Assembly: GCF_900106795.1 (NCBI RefSeq)
Contig: NZ_FNNS01000017.1
Location: 17,405 to 81,404, forward strand
DNA from: Aequorivita viscosa
GTDB lineage: Bacteria; Bacteroidota; Bacteroidia; Flavobacteriales; Flavobacteriaceae
DNA length: 64,000 bases
Reading direction: 5' to 3'
Position 1 is the stretch's first letter. Each line of letters begins with the position of its first letter. The notes below the pieces were generated by a model. It did not search any database and was not told the origin of the DNA. It was given only the letters and a program-made list of their open reading frames with translations. Below, piece after piece: positions 1 to 7,945 of this stretch. A program made the position numbers and the translations under genes.

Positions 1-1
1 C

Positions 2-172
2 TTTTCCGTCCTCGATAAAGATGAAGACGTTATCGCAAAACTAAAAGAATATCAAGGTAATTACGTAAAAGTTACTTACATCGAACGCTTTGCTAGTTTT
101 GCTATTTGGGGGGAAACAAACTACTTTATTACCGATGTTGAATTGGAAAACTCTCCGCACTTTAATCGGTAA
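2..172 (+). CDS. C-terminal fragment of a small conserved Bacteroidota protein (5' end outside window)
   Basis: An open frame enters from the left edge and ends at TAA 170-172, giving the last 56 residues of a protein. The visible part has a lysine-rich stretch (IAKLKEYQGNYVKVTY), then an aromatic stretch (FAIWGETNYFITDVE). From memory this resembles a small Bacteroidota family often mislabelled '6-phosphogluconate dehydrogenase', whose C-termini share a K-V-x-x-x-Y...G-x-x-x-Y-F pattern. No catalytic motif of a real dehydrogenase is present, so I assign no function. The frame and clean stop make it probably a real gene end. Confidence 0.55.
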   Translation, partial: FSVLDKDEDVIAKLKEYQGNYVKVTYIERFASFAIWGETNYFITDVELENSPHFNR

Positions 173-438
173 TATTGCTTTCTTTATCCCATTAACTACA
201 CGCTTACTTTCAGAAATATTTCTATCCTAATAGTTAATATCACTTTAAGTATAATTAAAAAGTGTTCATTTCAACTCAACACAATCTTTCCTAATACTTG
301 CCTAGTCTTGATTAGCAAATAATCATTTCTAGATTTATTCATGAACCTTCGCAATTTTCAAATAGCAAGCTAATAACAATTCCAGAAATCGAGCATCCCT
401 TTAATTAAAGTGTGGTTACAGTATCTTTATAGCCACTA

Positions 439-480
439 TATAGCGTGTTTATAGCGTGTTTATAGCGTGTTTATAGCGTA
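439..480. repeat. 11-bp tandem repeat, three full copies plus a part copy
   Basis: The unit TATAGCGTGTT is repeated exactly at 439-449, 450-460 and 461-471. A partial copy (TATAGCG) begins at 472. It is intergenic. Two other unrelated 11-bp tandem arrays lie at 45683-45715 and 63051-63094. Confidence 0.9.
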
Positions 481-767
481 TATTAAACGTATTACAAATA
501 TATACCTTCCTTTTATATTGCGTAAAAGAAGAGTTTTTTTAGAATACGCTTTGCTAATGTAAACCAGGAACATAAATTGCCATAAAACACACTGTTTTCA
601 TACTTACGTGTATTAGGGTAGCGCAGTCGAACCCGCATAGTTGAGCGGAGCTAAAAACGTATAGTTCTTTCTATTTAAGCAAACTACAATTTTTGCATAA
701 ACACAACAATTGTTCTTGATCCTAGAAAACTTCTATTTGATTAATAAATGGAAATGTGGAAGTTAAA

Positions 768-801
768 AAAAGGAAAGCCTGAATAACCAAGCTTTCCTTT
801 T
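768..801 (-). terminator. Rho-independent terminator of carB
   Basis: An 11-bp perfect stem pairs AAAAGGAAAGC (768-778) with GCTTTCCTTTT (791-801) around a 12-nt loop. Read on the minus strand it ends in a T-run and lies 43 bases after the carB stop codon. Confidence 0.8.
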
Positions 802-843
802 AATCTAAAAATTTATAAGAAACTAGCGTATTTAACAAGTAAT

Positions 844-3696
844 TTACTTGCTCAAATACATCTTTCTTCGCGCATATAAATCGTAAAACGCATCGTCCTT
901 TAAACTATCTATAAATAGAATACTCTCGCCAGTACTCTTCATTTCAGGGCCCAATTGCTTGTTTACATTTGGAAACTTGTTAAAACTAAATACGGGTTGT
1001 TTGATTGCAAATCCTTCTAATTGAGGGTTAAAATTGAAATCTGTTACCTTACTATGTCCTAACATTATTTTAGTGGCATAATTAACATAAGGCTCACCGT
1101 AAGCTTTCGAAATAAATGGAACCGTTCTAGAAGCTCTTGGATTGGCTTCAATTATATAAACAATGTCATCTTTTATTGCGAACTGAACGTTTATTAAACC
1201 AACGGTATTCAACGATTTAGCTATTTTTTCTGTGTGATCTTTTATCTGCTGCAATACAAATTCACCAATATTAAAAGGTGGAAGGGTTGCGTTTGAATCT
1301 CCTGAATGGATTCCACAAGGTTCAATATGCTCCATGATTCCAATGATATAAACATTCTCTCCATCACAGATTGCATCGGCTTCAGCTTCAATCGCGCCGT
1401 CTAAATAATGATCTAACAATAACTTATTATTCGGTATTTTCCGAAGTAAGTCAACTACGTGTTCTTCTAATTCTTGTTTGTTGATAACGATTTTCATTCC
1501 TTGACCTCCCAAAACGTAAGAAGGACGAATTAGAAGCGGAAAATCCAGTTCGTCGGCAAGTGCTAAAGCTTCATCGGTTGTTTCGGCAACACCAAATTTT
1601 GGGTACGGAATATTATTCTCTTTTAATAATTTTGAGAAACTACCACGATCTTCAGCTAAATCTAAAGATTCATAAGTCGTTCCAATAATATTTATTCCGT
1701 ATCTATCAAGCTTTTCAGCCAATTTTAATGCTGTTTGCCCACCTAATTGAACGATTACACCTTCAGGTTTTTCGTGACGGATTATGTCGTAGATATGTTC
1801 CCAAAAAACTGGTTCGAAATACAGTTTATCTGCAACATCAAAATCTGTAGAAACAGTTTCAGGGTTACAATTAATCATAATTGTCTCGTATCCACATTCC
1901 GATGCTGCCAACACACCGTGAACGCAACAATAATCAAACTCGATTCCTTGCCCAATTCGGTTTGGGCCTGAACCTAAAACAACGATTTTTTTCTTGTCTG
2001 AAACGACACTGTCATTTTCAGAATGTAGTTTTCCGTCGGCAAGCTGCATTTCATTTTCGAAGGTAGAATAGTAGTAAGGTGTCTCGGCCTTAAATTCAGC
2101 TGCACAGGTATCAACTAGTTTATACACACGTTGAATATTTAGTTCCTCACGTTTTTTGTAAACTTGACTTTCCAAACACTTCAACATATGTGCAATCTGA
2201 CGGTCGCCATAACCTTTCTGCTTACTTTCGAGTAATAATTCCCTTGGAAGGGTATCTAAGGTATATTTTGAAATTTCTTTTTCCAACAAATACAATTCCT
2301 CATATTGACGTAGGAACCATATATCAATTTTTGTTATTTCCTGAATTCTACTCAAAGGAATTCCAATTTGAATAGCGTCGTAAATAACAAAAACACGATC
2401 CCAACTAGCGTTTTTAAGCTTGTCAAGAATCTGCTCGTAATTGGTGTAACTTTTACCATCGGCACCAATTCCATTTCGCTTAATCTCTAGAGATTGCGTT
2501 GCTTTGTGCAAAGCCTCTTGGAACGAACGACCTATTCCCATTACCTCTCCAACAGATTTCATCTGTAATCCTAAAGTTCGGTCTGACCCTTCAAACTTAT
2601 CGAAATTCCAACGAGGGATTTTCACGATAACATAATCTAAAGCAGGCTCAAATAAAGCTGAAGTCGATTTTGTAATTTGGTTACTCAATTCATCGAGTCT
2701 ATAACCAATAGCTAGTTTAGTCGCTATTTTAGCAATAGGGTATCCAGTTGCTTTTGAAGCTAAAGCCGACGATCTTGAAACACGTGGGTTAATTTCAATA
2801 GCTATTATTTCCTCTTCATCATCAGGGCTAACTGCAAATTGAACGTTACATCCACCTGCAAAGTCACCAATACTACGCATCATATGAATAGCCATATCGC
2901 GCATTTTCTGAAAAGTTCTATCGCTTAAGGTCATTGCTGGCGCCACAGTAATAGAATCTCCAGTATGGATTCCCATAGGATCCATATTTTCGATTGTACA
3001 GATAATAACAACATTATCGTTATTATCGCGCAACAATTCCAGCTCATATTCTTTCCAACCCATCATTGCTTTGTCTATCATCACTTCGTGAATTGGAGAA
3101 ATCTCTAATCCGTGTGATAATAGTTCGTCAAAATCTTCTTCTTTATACACTATAGAAGCTCCTGCTCCACCCAAGGTATACGAAGCCCTAATTACCAATG
3201 GAAAGCCAAATTTCTGAGCAATTTCCTTTCCTTGCAGGTAGGAGTTTGCAGTTTCCTGTGGTGCCATTGGAACTCCAATTTTCTCCATCAACTCGCGAAA
3301 TTCCTCTCTATCTTCAGTAATATTGATTGCGTTGATGTCAACACCTATCAACTTTACATCAAAGTCTTTCCAAATTCCCTTTTCATCGGCTTCGATACAA
3401 AGGTTAAGTGCTGTTTGCCCACCCATGGTTGGCAGTACGGCATCGATTTGGGGATGTTCTTTTAAAATTTTTATAAGCGACTTAGTCGTTAACGGCAACA
3501 AATATATATGATCGGCCATTGAAGGGTCCGTCATAATAGTTGCTGGATTGCTGTTAATTAAAATTGTTTCGATTCCATCTTCGCGTAATGAACGCAATGC
3601 TTGGGAGCCGGAGTAATCAAATTCACAAGCTTGGCCAATTACAATTGGACCAGAACCAATAATTAATACAGATTTTATGGAAGAATTTTTAGGCAT
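844..3696 (-). CDS. carB: Carbamoyl-phosphate synthase large subunit, short form without C-terminal regulatory domain
   Basis: Makes carbamoyl phosphate from ammonia (delivered by CarA), bicarbonate and two ATP for pyrimidine and arginine synthesis. The protein has the two homologous ATP-grasp halves: the first starts with GPIVIGQACEFDYSG, the second with GSGPNRIGQGIEFDYC, each followed by GGQTAL and E-x-NPR-x-SR segments. The start is ATG at 3696 (950 residues). A longer frame opening with GTG at 3735 overlaps the promoter -7 element and is rejected. The family is usually about 1070 residues. This one stops just after the LGPEMKSTGE segment, so the C-terminal MGS-like allosteric domain that binds UMP and ornithine in enterobacteria is absent. 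No carA is adjacent. Confidence 0.97.
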   Translation of the reverse strand: MPKNSSIKSVLIIGSGPIVIGQACEFDYSGSQALRSLREDGIETILINSNPATIMTDPSMADHIYLLPLTTKSLIKILKEHPQIDAVLPTMGGQTALNLCIEADEKGIWKDFDVKLIGVDINAINITEDREEFRELMEKIGVPMAPQETANSYLQGKEIAQKFGFPLVIRASYTLGGAGASIVYKEEDFDELLSHGLEISPIHEVMIDKAMMGWKEYELELLRDNNDNVVIICTIENMDPMGIHTGDSITVAPAMTLSDRTFQKMRDMAIHMMRSIGDFAGGCNVQFAVSPDDEEEIIAIEINPRVSRSSALASKATGYPIAKIATKLAIGYRLDELSNQITKSTSALFEPALDYVIVKIPRWNFDKFEGSDRTLGLQMKSVGEVMGIGRSFQEALHKATQSLEIKRNGIGADGKSYTNYEQILDKLKNASWDRVFVIYDAIQIGIPLSRIQEITKIDIWFLRQYEELYLLEKEISKYTLDTLPRELLLESKQKGYGDRQIAHMLKCLESQVYKKREELNIQRVYKLVDTCAAEFKAETPYYYSTFENEMQLADGKLHSENDSVVSDKKKIVVLGSGPNRIGQGIEFDYCCVHGVLAASECGYETIMINCNPETVSTDFDVADKLYFEPVFWEHIYDIIRHEKPEGVIVQLGGQTALKLAEKLDRYGINIIGTTYESLDLAEDRGSFSKLLKENNIPYPKFGVAETTDEALALADELDFPLLIRPSYVLGGQGMKIVINKQELEEHVVDLLRKIPNNKLLLDHYLDGAIEAEADAICDGENVYIIGIMEHIEPCGIHSGDSNATLPPFNIGEFVLQQIKDHTEKIAKSLNTVGLINVQFAIKDDIVYIIEANPRASRTVPFISKAYGEPYVNYATKIMLGHSKVTDFNFNPQLEGFAIKQPVFSFNKFPNVNKQLGPEMKSTGESILFIDSLKDDAFYDLYARRKMYLSK

Positions 3697-3721
3697 AAGT
3701 TTTGGTGTTTTTCCGAGTTTG

Positions 3722-3729
3722 CAAAAATA
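3722..3729 (-). promoter_or_regulatory. carB promoter -7 element
   Basis: On the minus strand this reads TATTTTTG, a match to Bacteroidota TAnnTTTG, 25 bases before the ATG. It overlaps the longest possible reading frame and so decides the start at 3696. Confidence 0.65.
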
Positions 3730-3749
3730 CGGCACATTAGGGTATAAAA

Positions 3750-3781
3750 AAAAGGTGTTGCTTTAGTAAACAACACCTTTT
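3750..3781 (-). terminator. Terminator after rpmH
   Basis: An 11-bp stem pairs AAAAGGTGTTG with CAACACCTTTT around a 10-nt loop. On the minus strand it is followed by T residues. It separates rpmH from the carB promoter. Confidence 0.8.
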
Positions 3782-3799
3782 ATATACATTTTATCAACA

Positions 3800-3961
3800 T
3801 TACTTTTTATGACGGGCTTCAGAAGACACAGATAATTTCTTTCTTCCTTTCGCTCTGCGAGCCGCCAACACTTTTCTACCGTTCACGGAAGCCATACGCT
3901 CCCTGAAACCGTGTTTGTTTCTTCTTTTTCTTTTTGATGGCTGAAATGTCCTCTTGCTCAT
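3800..3961 (-). CDS. rpmH: 50S ribosomal protein L34
   Basis: A 53-residue, very basic protein starting [20 protein letters not shown] and continuing with [20 protein letters not shown], the L34 signature. L34 binds 23S rRNA in the large subunit. The start is ATG at 3961 and the stop is TAA at 3800-3802. The leader is about 100 bases long, from a canonical promoter at 4067-4097. In many bacteria rpmH neighbours dnaA or rnpA. Here the downstream gene is carB, after a terminator. Confidence 0.97.
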   Translation of the reverse strand: MSKRTFQPSKRKRRNKHGFRERMASVNGRKVLAARRAKGRKKLSVSSEARHKK

Positions 3962-4066
3962 TATTTTGTGCTTTAACTTCTGTAATAACCTATTTTTAAA
4001 AAATACTTTAGGCGATGCCCAAAAATTTTATTTGTTTGCCAAGGCGTTTCTCTGCGTAGGCGGGTG

Positions 4067-4097
4067 CAAAAATACAACAAGTTTTCACTTTGGCAAA
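4067..4097 (-). promoter_or_regulatory. rpmH promoter (-33 and -7)
   Basis: On the minus strand TTTG (4094-4097) is followed after 19 bases by TATTTTTG (4067-4074), the full Bacteroidota housekeeping promoter form TTTG-N19-TAnnTTTG. Confidence 0.8.
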
Positions 4098-4239
4098 CGT
4101 TTTTAAAAAAATTCCTTAAACTTTCTTTTCTGCTGTTGTCTAACCAATCCATTTTGGTTAGAAATACCAACGAGAAAAGCCTATTAAAAGAATTAAACGC
4201 GAAGAAAGTAAATTTTATTCAGATAGCAGTAAGTTTTTA

Positions 4240-4247
4240 TACCTTTG
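4240..4247 (+). promoter_or_regulatory. Promoter -7 element for the gene at 4270
   Basis: TACCTTTG matches TAnnTTTG and ends 22 bases before the ATG. I see no clear TTG at -33. Confidence 0.55.
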
Positions 4248-4269
4248 CAAGCCATTTTAAAATTTAAGA

Positions 4270-4836
4270 ATGTTCAATAAAAATATCAAATTAGTATTGG
4301 CTGCCCTTGTGTTAGGAACAGCAGTGTGGCAGTTTACAGAAAGCTACATAGGTAATGGCATTATGCTCATTCTTCTCTCGTTAGTTTTTATTTTCCTTTA
4401 TTTTAAGAACGAGATTATTCTTTTAGCTTTCCTCAGACTACGAAAACAAGATTTTCCTGGTGCAAAAAAATGGCTTGACAAAATCAAGAATCCTTCTGCA
4501 TCTTTAGTGCCTAAACAAGAAGGTTACTATAATTACCTTAACGGACTTATGGTCTCTCAAACAAACATGAACGAAGCCGAGAAGTATTTCAAAAAAGCTG
4601 AAAAACTTGGACTTAACATGGATGCTGATATGGCTATGACAAAATTAAATTTGGCAGGTATTGCAATGACAAAAAACCGCAAACGCGAAGCTGAAGCACT
4701 TCTTTTGGAGGCAAAAAATCTTGACAAGCACAATATGCTTGACGATCAAATCAAGATGATGAAGCAGCAAATGAAAAAGATGGGACAACCCAGACAACAA
4801 TTTGGCAGAAGCGGACGAGGAGGAAGAAAGTTTTAA
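4270..4836 (+). CDS. Membrane protein with two N-terminal helices and TPR-like repeats
   Basis: A 188-residue protein. Two hydrophobic segments lie near residues 6-22 and 30-50. A cytoplasmic part follows with helical TPR-like pairs (YYNYLNGLMVSQTNMNEAEK, then MTKLNLAGIAMTKNRKREAE). The last 20 residues are rich in Gly, Arg and Gln (FGRSGRGGRKF), as in an RGG-type tail. TPR proteins mediate protein contacts, but no partner is evident here. It has its own promoter and is divergent from rpmH. I know similar two-helix plus TPR proteins in Flavobacteriaceae but cannot name a function. Confidence 0.85.
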   Translation: MFNKNIKLVLAALVLGTAVWQFTESYIGNGIMLILLSLVFIFLYFKNEIILLAFLRLRKQDFPGAKKWLDKIKNPSASLVPKQEGYYNYLNGLMVSQTNMNEAEKYFKKAEKLGLNMDADMAMTKLNLAGIAMTKNRKREAEALLLEAKNLDKHNMLDDQIKMMKQQMKKMGQPRQQFGRSGRGGRKF

Positions 4837-4924
4837 AAATTTTCTGAAAATATAGGTCTTCAATAAATCATCCAGAATAGTTTAATTATCCTCTAAAAAA
4901 TTAAGTTAAAGTTTTATATTTCCC

Positions 4925-4932
4925 TATATTTG
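4925..4932 (+). promoter_or_regulatory. Promoter -7 element for the gene at 4951
   Basis: TATATTTG matches TAnnTTTG and ends 18 bases before the ATG. Confidence 0.6.
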
Positions 4933-4950
4933 TTGTAAAGACAACACTTA

Positions 4951-5682
4951 ATGGGTAAAAAACTACTGCTTCTTTTTTTATTAGTCACATTTTCTGCCCA
5001 GTCACAAGTTAAGATTGAGCAAAACGACTTATTTTCTGAAGCCATTAGGCTTAATGTCAAAAAATATACCCGCAATTCTCAAATGGCTTATGCCTATCGC
5101 GATTTTGAAAGAGCCGAGTTTTTATATGATTCGCTTATTAATAACGTTATAAAAGGTAGTTATCTAGATAATTTTGAAGTTCGAAAACTATCAGGAAGGA
5201 AAATTGAATTATACAAATTTAAGAAACCAACGTTTTTGATTACTTATTCTTCTTGGTGTGTACCTGCTGAAGGAGAAATACCTTCACTTAATAGAATTGC
5301 AAAAAAGTATTCTAAACAAGTCGACTTCGTTGTGCTTTTTTGGGATAACAGAACAAATGCTAAAAAAGCTTCGCGGAAATATTCAAGAAAAGTAAACATC
5401 GTCTATGTGGACGAAACGGAAAACACTAATAATCACATTGTTGAAAGAATGAAACACAGCCTAGGCCTGCCCACTTCATTTTTAATAGACAAAGAAAAGC
5501 GTATTAAAGCCGTTGGACGTGGTGCAACGCAGGTTTATACTCAAGATAGTCAAATATCACCTCAAGAATCAATTTACAAATACTTCCTCAATGGGGTTTC
5601 TACCTTAACCACCCTTAAAGATGAAGATAGGGTTTTATTGAATAGCCTGGAAAGTTCCGGAATTTTAGGACAATCTGATTAA
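4951..5682 (+). CDS. Secreted thioredoxin-fold protein (TlpA-like) with a single active-site cysteine
   Basis: A signal peptide (residues 1-19, ending SAQSQ) directs it out of the cytoplasm. From about residue 85 it has a TlpA/ResA-like thioredoxin fold: PTFLITYSSWCVPAEGEIPSL holds the active-site region, followed by the hydrophobic strand VDFVVLFWD and the cis-Pro segment GLPTSFLIDKEKRI. The usual WCxxC motif is reduced to Trp-Cys-Val-Pro-Ala, so the resolving cysteine is missing while Cys103 remains. It could act in mixed-disulfide or monothiol chemistry, or only as a binding protein. It has its own promoter and is convergent with the transglycosylase gene downstream. Confidence 0.85.
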   Translation: MGKKLLLLFLLVTFSAQSQVKIEQNDLFSEAIRLNVKKYTRNSQMAYAYRDFERAEFLYDSLINNVIKGSYLDNFEVRKLSGRKIELYKFKKPTFLITYSSWCVPAEGEIPSLNRIAKKYSKQVDFVVLFWDNRTNAKKASRKYSRKVNIVYVDETENTNNHIVERMKHSLGLPTSFLIDKEKRIKAVGRGATQVYTQDSQISPQESIYKYFLNGVSTLTTLKDEDRVLLNSLESSGILGQSD

Positions 5683-5699
5683 TTAGAGCTTAGCATTGC

Positions 5700-6620
5700 C
5701 TACTGATAATAGCCTTCTTCAGGAATTTCTATATAATATTCCTTTCCAGATGCGTTTTTTAAATAAGTGTCGCGCAGCCACGGATTGTGAATTTTCAGAA
5801 TTTTATAGTTAATGCCATACGGTTTTACCCATTCTGCCCAATCATCAATAGGAGTGTTTACCATAACCTTATAGGTAGGGATATTTTGATACAAATCCTT
5901 TTCTCTATAATTAAAACCGTATTTTTCCGGATTGCTCATAATCTCCTTGATTGCCAATATCCTAAAAACATAGCGACTGGTTTCGCTGTTCAGTAACAAA
6001 TCGTAATAATCTTCCTGTTTTTGTCTATTTATTTGTTTAGACATCCCGCCAACTCCCGCGTTATACGATGCGGCAGCCATCGTCCAAGTTCCGAATCTGT
6101 TTTTTGATTTCTTCAAATATTCAGCGGCAACCATTGTGGCTTTTTCAAGGTTATATCGCTCATCGACATAATCGTTAATTTCCAGACCATACTCTAAACC
6201 AGTACCTTTCATAAAGTGCCAGATGCCACTCGCCCCAACTGGAGAACTTTGATAATCCAAAGCACTTTCTGCAACAGCTAAATATTTAAAATCGTCTGGC
6301 AGACCATATTTTTTTAACAGTGGCTCTATTTGTGGAAAATACTTATTCGCTCTTTTAAAAAGCAAGAGTCCGTTTGATTGCCAATAGGCATTAACAAGCA
6401 ACTCTCTATCCAATCGTTCGCGTATATCAGGATTGTTAAGCGGTACAGGCTCTCCGGCAAAATCCATTTTATCTGGAATTGGCAAAGCGTAAACATTATA
6501 ATCGTTTATTATTTTCTTTTCGAGCTTTTCATCAGTCTGTGCATCTTGAACTGCGTTAATACTTACCGTACAAACTGCCAAAACCGCAATCCCCAATCCT
6601 ATCTTACCTATGGTTTTCAT
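5700..6620 (-). CDS. Lytic transglycosylase, SLT/MltD type
   Basis: Cleaves peptidoglycan glycan strands to 1,6-anhydro products in the periplasm. It has an N-terminal signal or membrane segment (residues 6-24). The SLT domain spans about residues 95-235: the catalytic glutamate is Glu118 in VAESAL, followed by the fold motifs PVGASGIWHFM and AAASYNAGV. The protein is 306 residues. The tail ends IPEEGYYQ and shows no LysM repeats, although related MltD proteins often carry them. It may therefore depend on other factors for wall binding. Start ATG 6620. The gene is convergent with the TlpA-like gene, 17 bases apart. Confidence 0.92.
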   Translation of the reverse strand: MKTIGKIGLGIAVLAVCTVSINAVQDAQTDEKLEKKIINDYNVYALPIPDKMDFAGEPVPLNNPDIRERLDRELLVNAYWQSNGLLLFKRANKYFPQIEPLLKKYGLPDDFKYLAVAESALDYQSSPVGASGIWHFMKGTGLEYGLEINDYVDERYNLEKATMVAAEYLKKSKNRFGTWTMAAASYNAGVGGMSKQINRQKQEDYYDLLLNSETSRYVFRILAIKEIMSNPEKYGFNYREKDLYQNIPTYKVMVNTPIDDWAEWVKPYGINYKILKIHNPWLRDTYLKNASGKEYYIEIPEEGYYQ

Positions 6621-6681
6621 TATGTTGATTTAATTTATAACAATAGTGAATAAAGCTTTTTTTATTGAAATCAGCAAACAT

Positions 6682-7344
6682 TTATTGGTTAAAAATTTTT
6701 AAAAGCAATTGTGAAATTTCTCTTCCTCTATTCAAAATCATAATATGAGTTCCATTCTGAATAACTTCGCAATCGGAAATATATTTCATCGGAAACACAC
6801 CATCTTTTTCACCTTGGATATGAATAACATCTGAAAGTTGCTCTTCCCTACCCCAAGTTATCATTTTCTCCAATGCCCAGCGTAAATAATGCTCGTTTCG
6901 AACGTGTAGATACTGCTGATACAAAGCCAATCGCTTTTTTGATTTTGGACCTAATGCAAATTTTGTTAAATCTTCAACACTCAACACCAAACTCGTAGGA
7001 ATCAATTTATACGCTTTTGTTCGAGCCGCTATTTTCATTCTTCGAGGCAATTCGTGTTTAGTTTTAACACTTGAAATAATTATTAATTTTTTCAAATTTA
7101 AAAACTGTGACATTTCTTGAGCGACCACACCCCCAAACGAAACGCCTATCAATATCGCATTGGGCTTTGTAATCCTTAGCGCCATACGATGCGCATAGCT
7201 TTTTAAAGACTCATTTTGTTCTGGAATTAGCCATTCTAAAACCTTAATTTGATATTGATTTTCAGGAAAACGAATGTTAGTAAAAATTTCACTGCCCGCA
7301 GCCATTCCCGGAACAAAATAAACATACGTTTTCTCGGATTTCAT
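6682..7344 (-). CDS. Alpha/beta hydrolase
   Basis: A 220-residue single-domain alpha/beta hydrolase. The oxyanion-region segment is FVPGMAAG (10-17), the nucleophile elbow is GVSFGG with Ser69, the likely acid is Asp181 in IQGEKDG, and the catalytic His200 lies in NGTHIMI. No signal peptide is present, so it is cytoplasmic. The substrate cannot be read from the sequence. A -7 element lies 58 bases upstream of the ATG at 7403-7410. Confidence 0.88.
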   Translation of the reverse strand: MKSEKTYVYFVPGMAAGSEIFTNIRFPENQYQIKVLEWLIPEQNESLKSYAHRMALRITKPNAILIGVSFGGVVAQEMSQFLNLKKLIIISSVKTKHELPRRMKIAARTKAYKLIPTSLVLSVEDLTKFALGPKSKKRLALYQQYLHVRNEHYLRWALEKMITWGREEQLSDVIHIQGEKDGVFPMKYISDCEVIQNGTHIMILNRGREISQLLLKIFNQ

Positions 7345-7402
7345 ATAGTCTTTTAACTGGAAAAATGGGAATCCCCAAAGATTATTCGTAACTTTACAAG
7401 TG

Positions 7403-7410
7403 CAAAGATA
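7403..7410 (-). promoter_or_regulatory. Promoter -7 element for the alpha/beta hydrolase
   Basis: On the minus strand this reads TATCTTTG (TAnnTTTG), about 60 bases before the ATG at 7344. Confidence 0.5.
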
Positions 7411-7587
7411 GAATTAAAAAACTCACCATAAACGCTATCATTGTTGATTTGCTTTGAAAACGAACAAAACATATAATATTGTATTTTCAAAAGAGGCAGA
7501 TATAATTTCTTTTCTTTCAAAACGCCTCTTTTCATTTGTCCTATCTCCATTCGAGAATTGCAGATTAAACTTTAAAAACACTCCCCT

Positions 7588-7887
7588 ATGACTGAAGATG
7601 TAGAAATTATCGACAACGAATTTTTAAGACAGTTTGAACTTCAAATAGGCGATGCTATGGCTCGCATTGAATACGCACTTCAAGAACGCAAAATATTTTT
7701 AACAAAATTTGAAATGCCAGAAGAGTTAGAAGAAAAAGGCTATCGGGAAATTTTCATTAAAGCGGTTTTTGATGAAGTTAAAGAAAGAGGAATAAACTTA
7801 GTCCCTACAAGCCCAGAAATTGCCGGTTTTATGCGAAAAAATCGAAGAAAGTACAAAGACTTGCTTCCTGTTGGAATAAATATTTAA
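7588..7887 (+). CDS. NATD1-type GNAT-like small protein with a weak acetyl-CoA motif
   Basis: A 99-residue protein laid out like the NATD1/YidJ family of short GNAT folds: a first strand pair (RQFELQIGDAMARIEYAL), a strand ending at TKFEMPEEL, a helix (IFIKAVFDEVKERG), then the closing segment LVPTSPEIAGFMRKNRRKYKDLL. In active family members the turn after P-x-x-L is R-G-x-G and binds the CoA pyrophosphate. Here it reads EEKGYRE, so acetyl-CoA binding may be weak or lost. No substrate can be assigned. Confidence 0.75.
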   Translation: MTEDVEIIDNEFLRQFELQIGDAMARIEYALQERKIFLTKFEMPEELEEKGYREIFIKAVFDEVKERGINLVPTSPEIAGFMRKNRRKYKDLLPVGINI

Positions 7888-7945
7888 TTAGACTTTTAAT
7901 CGTTAAAACCAGCATGGTTGTGAAAACCTTGCAGGATAGAATTCA

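Larger units (their letters stand above)
173..843. other. Intergenic stretch with no gene seen
   Basis: AT-rich DNA between the partial gene and carB. No open frame of useful length or RNA gene is visible. It holds the 11-bp tandem repeat at 439-480 and the carB terminator hairpin at 768-801. Confidence 0.6.
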
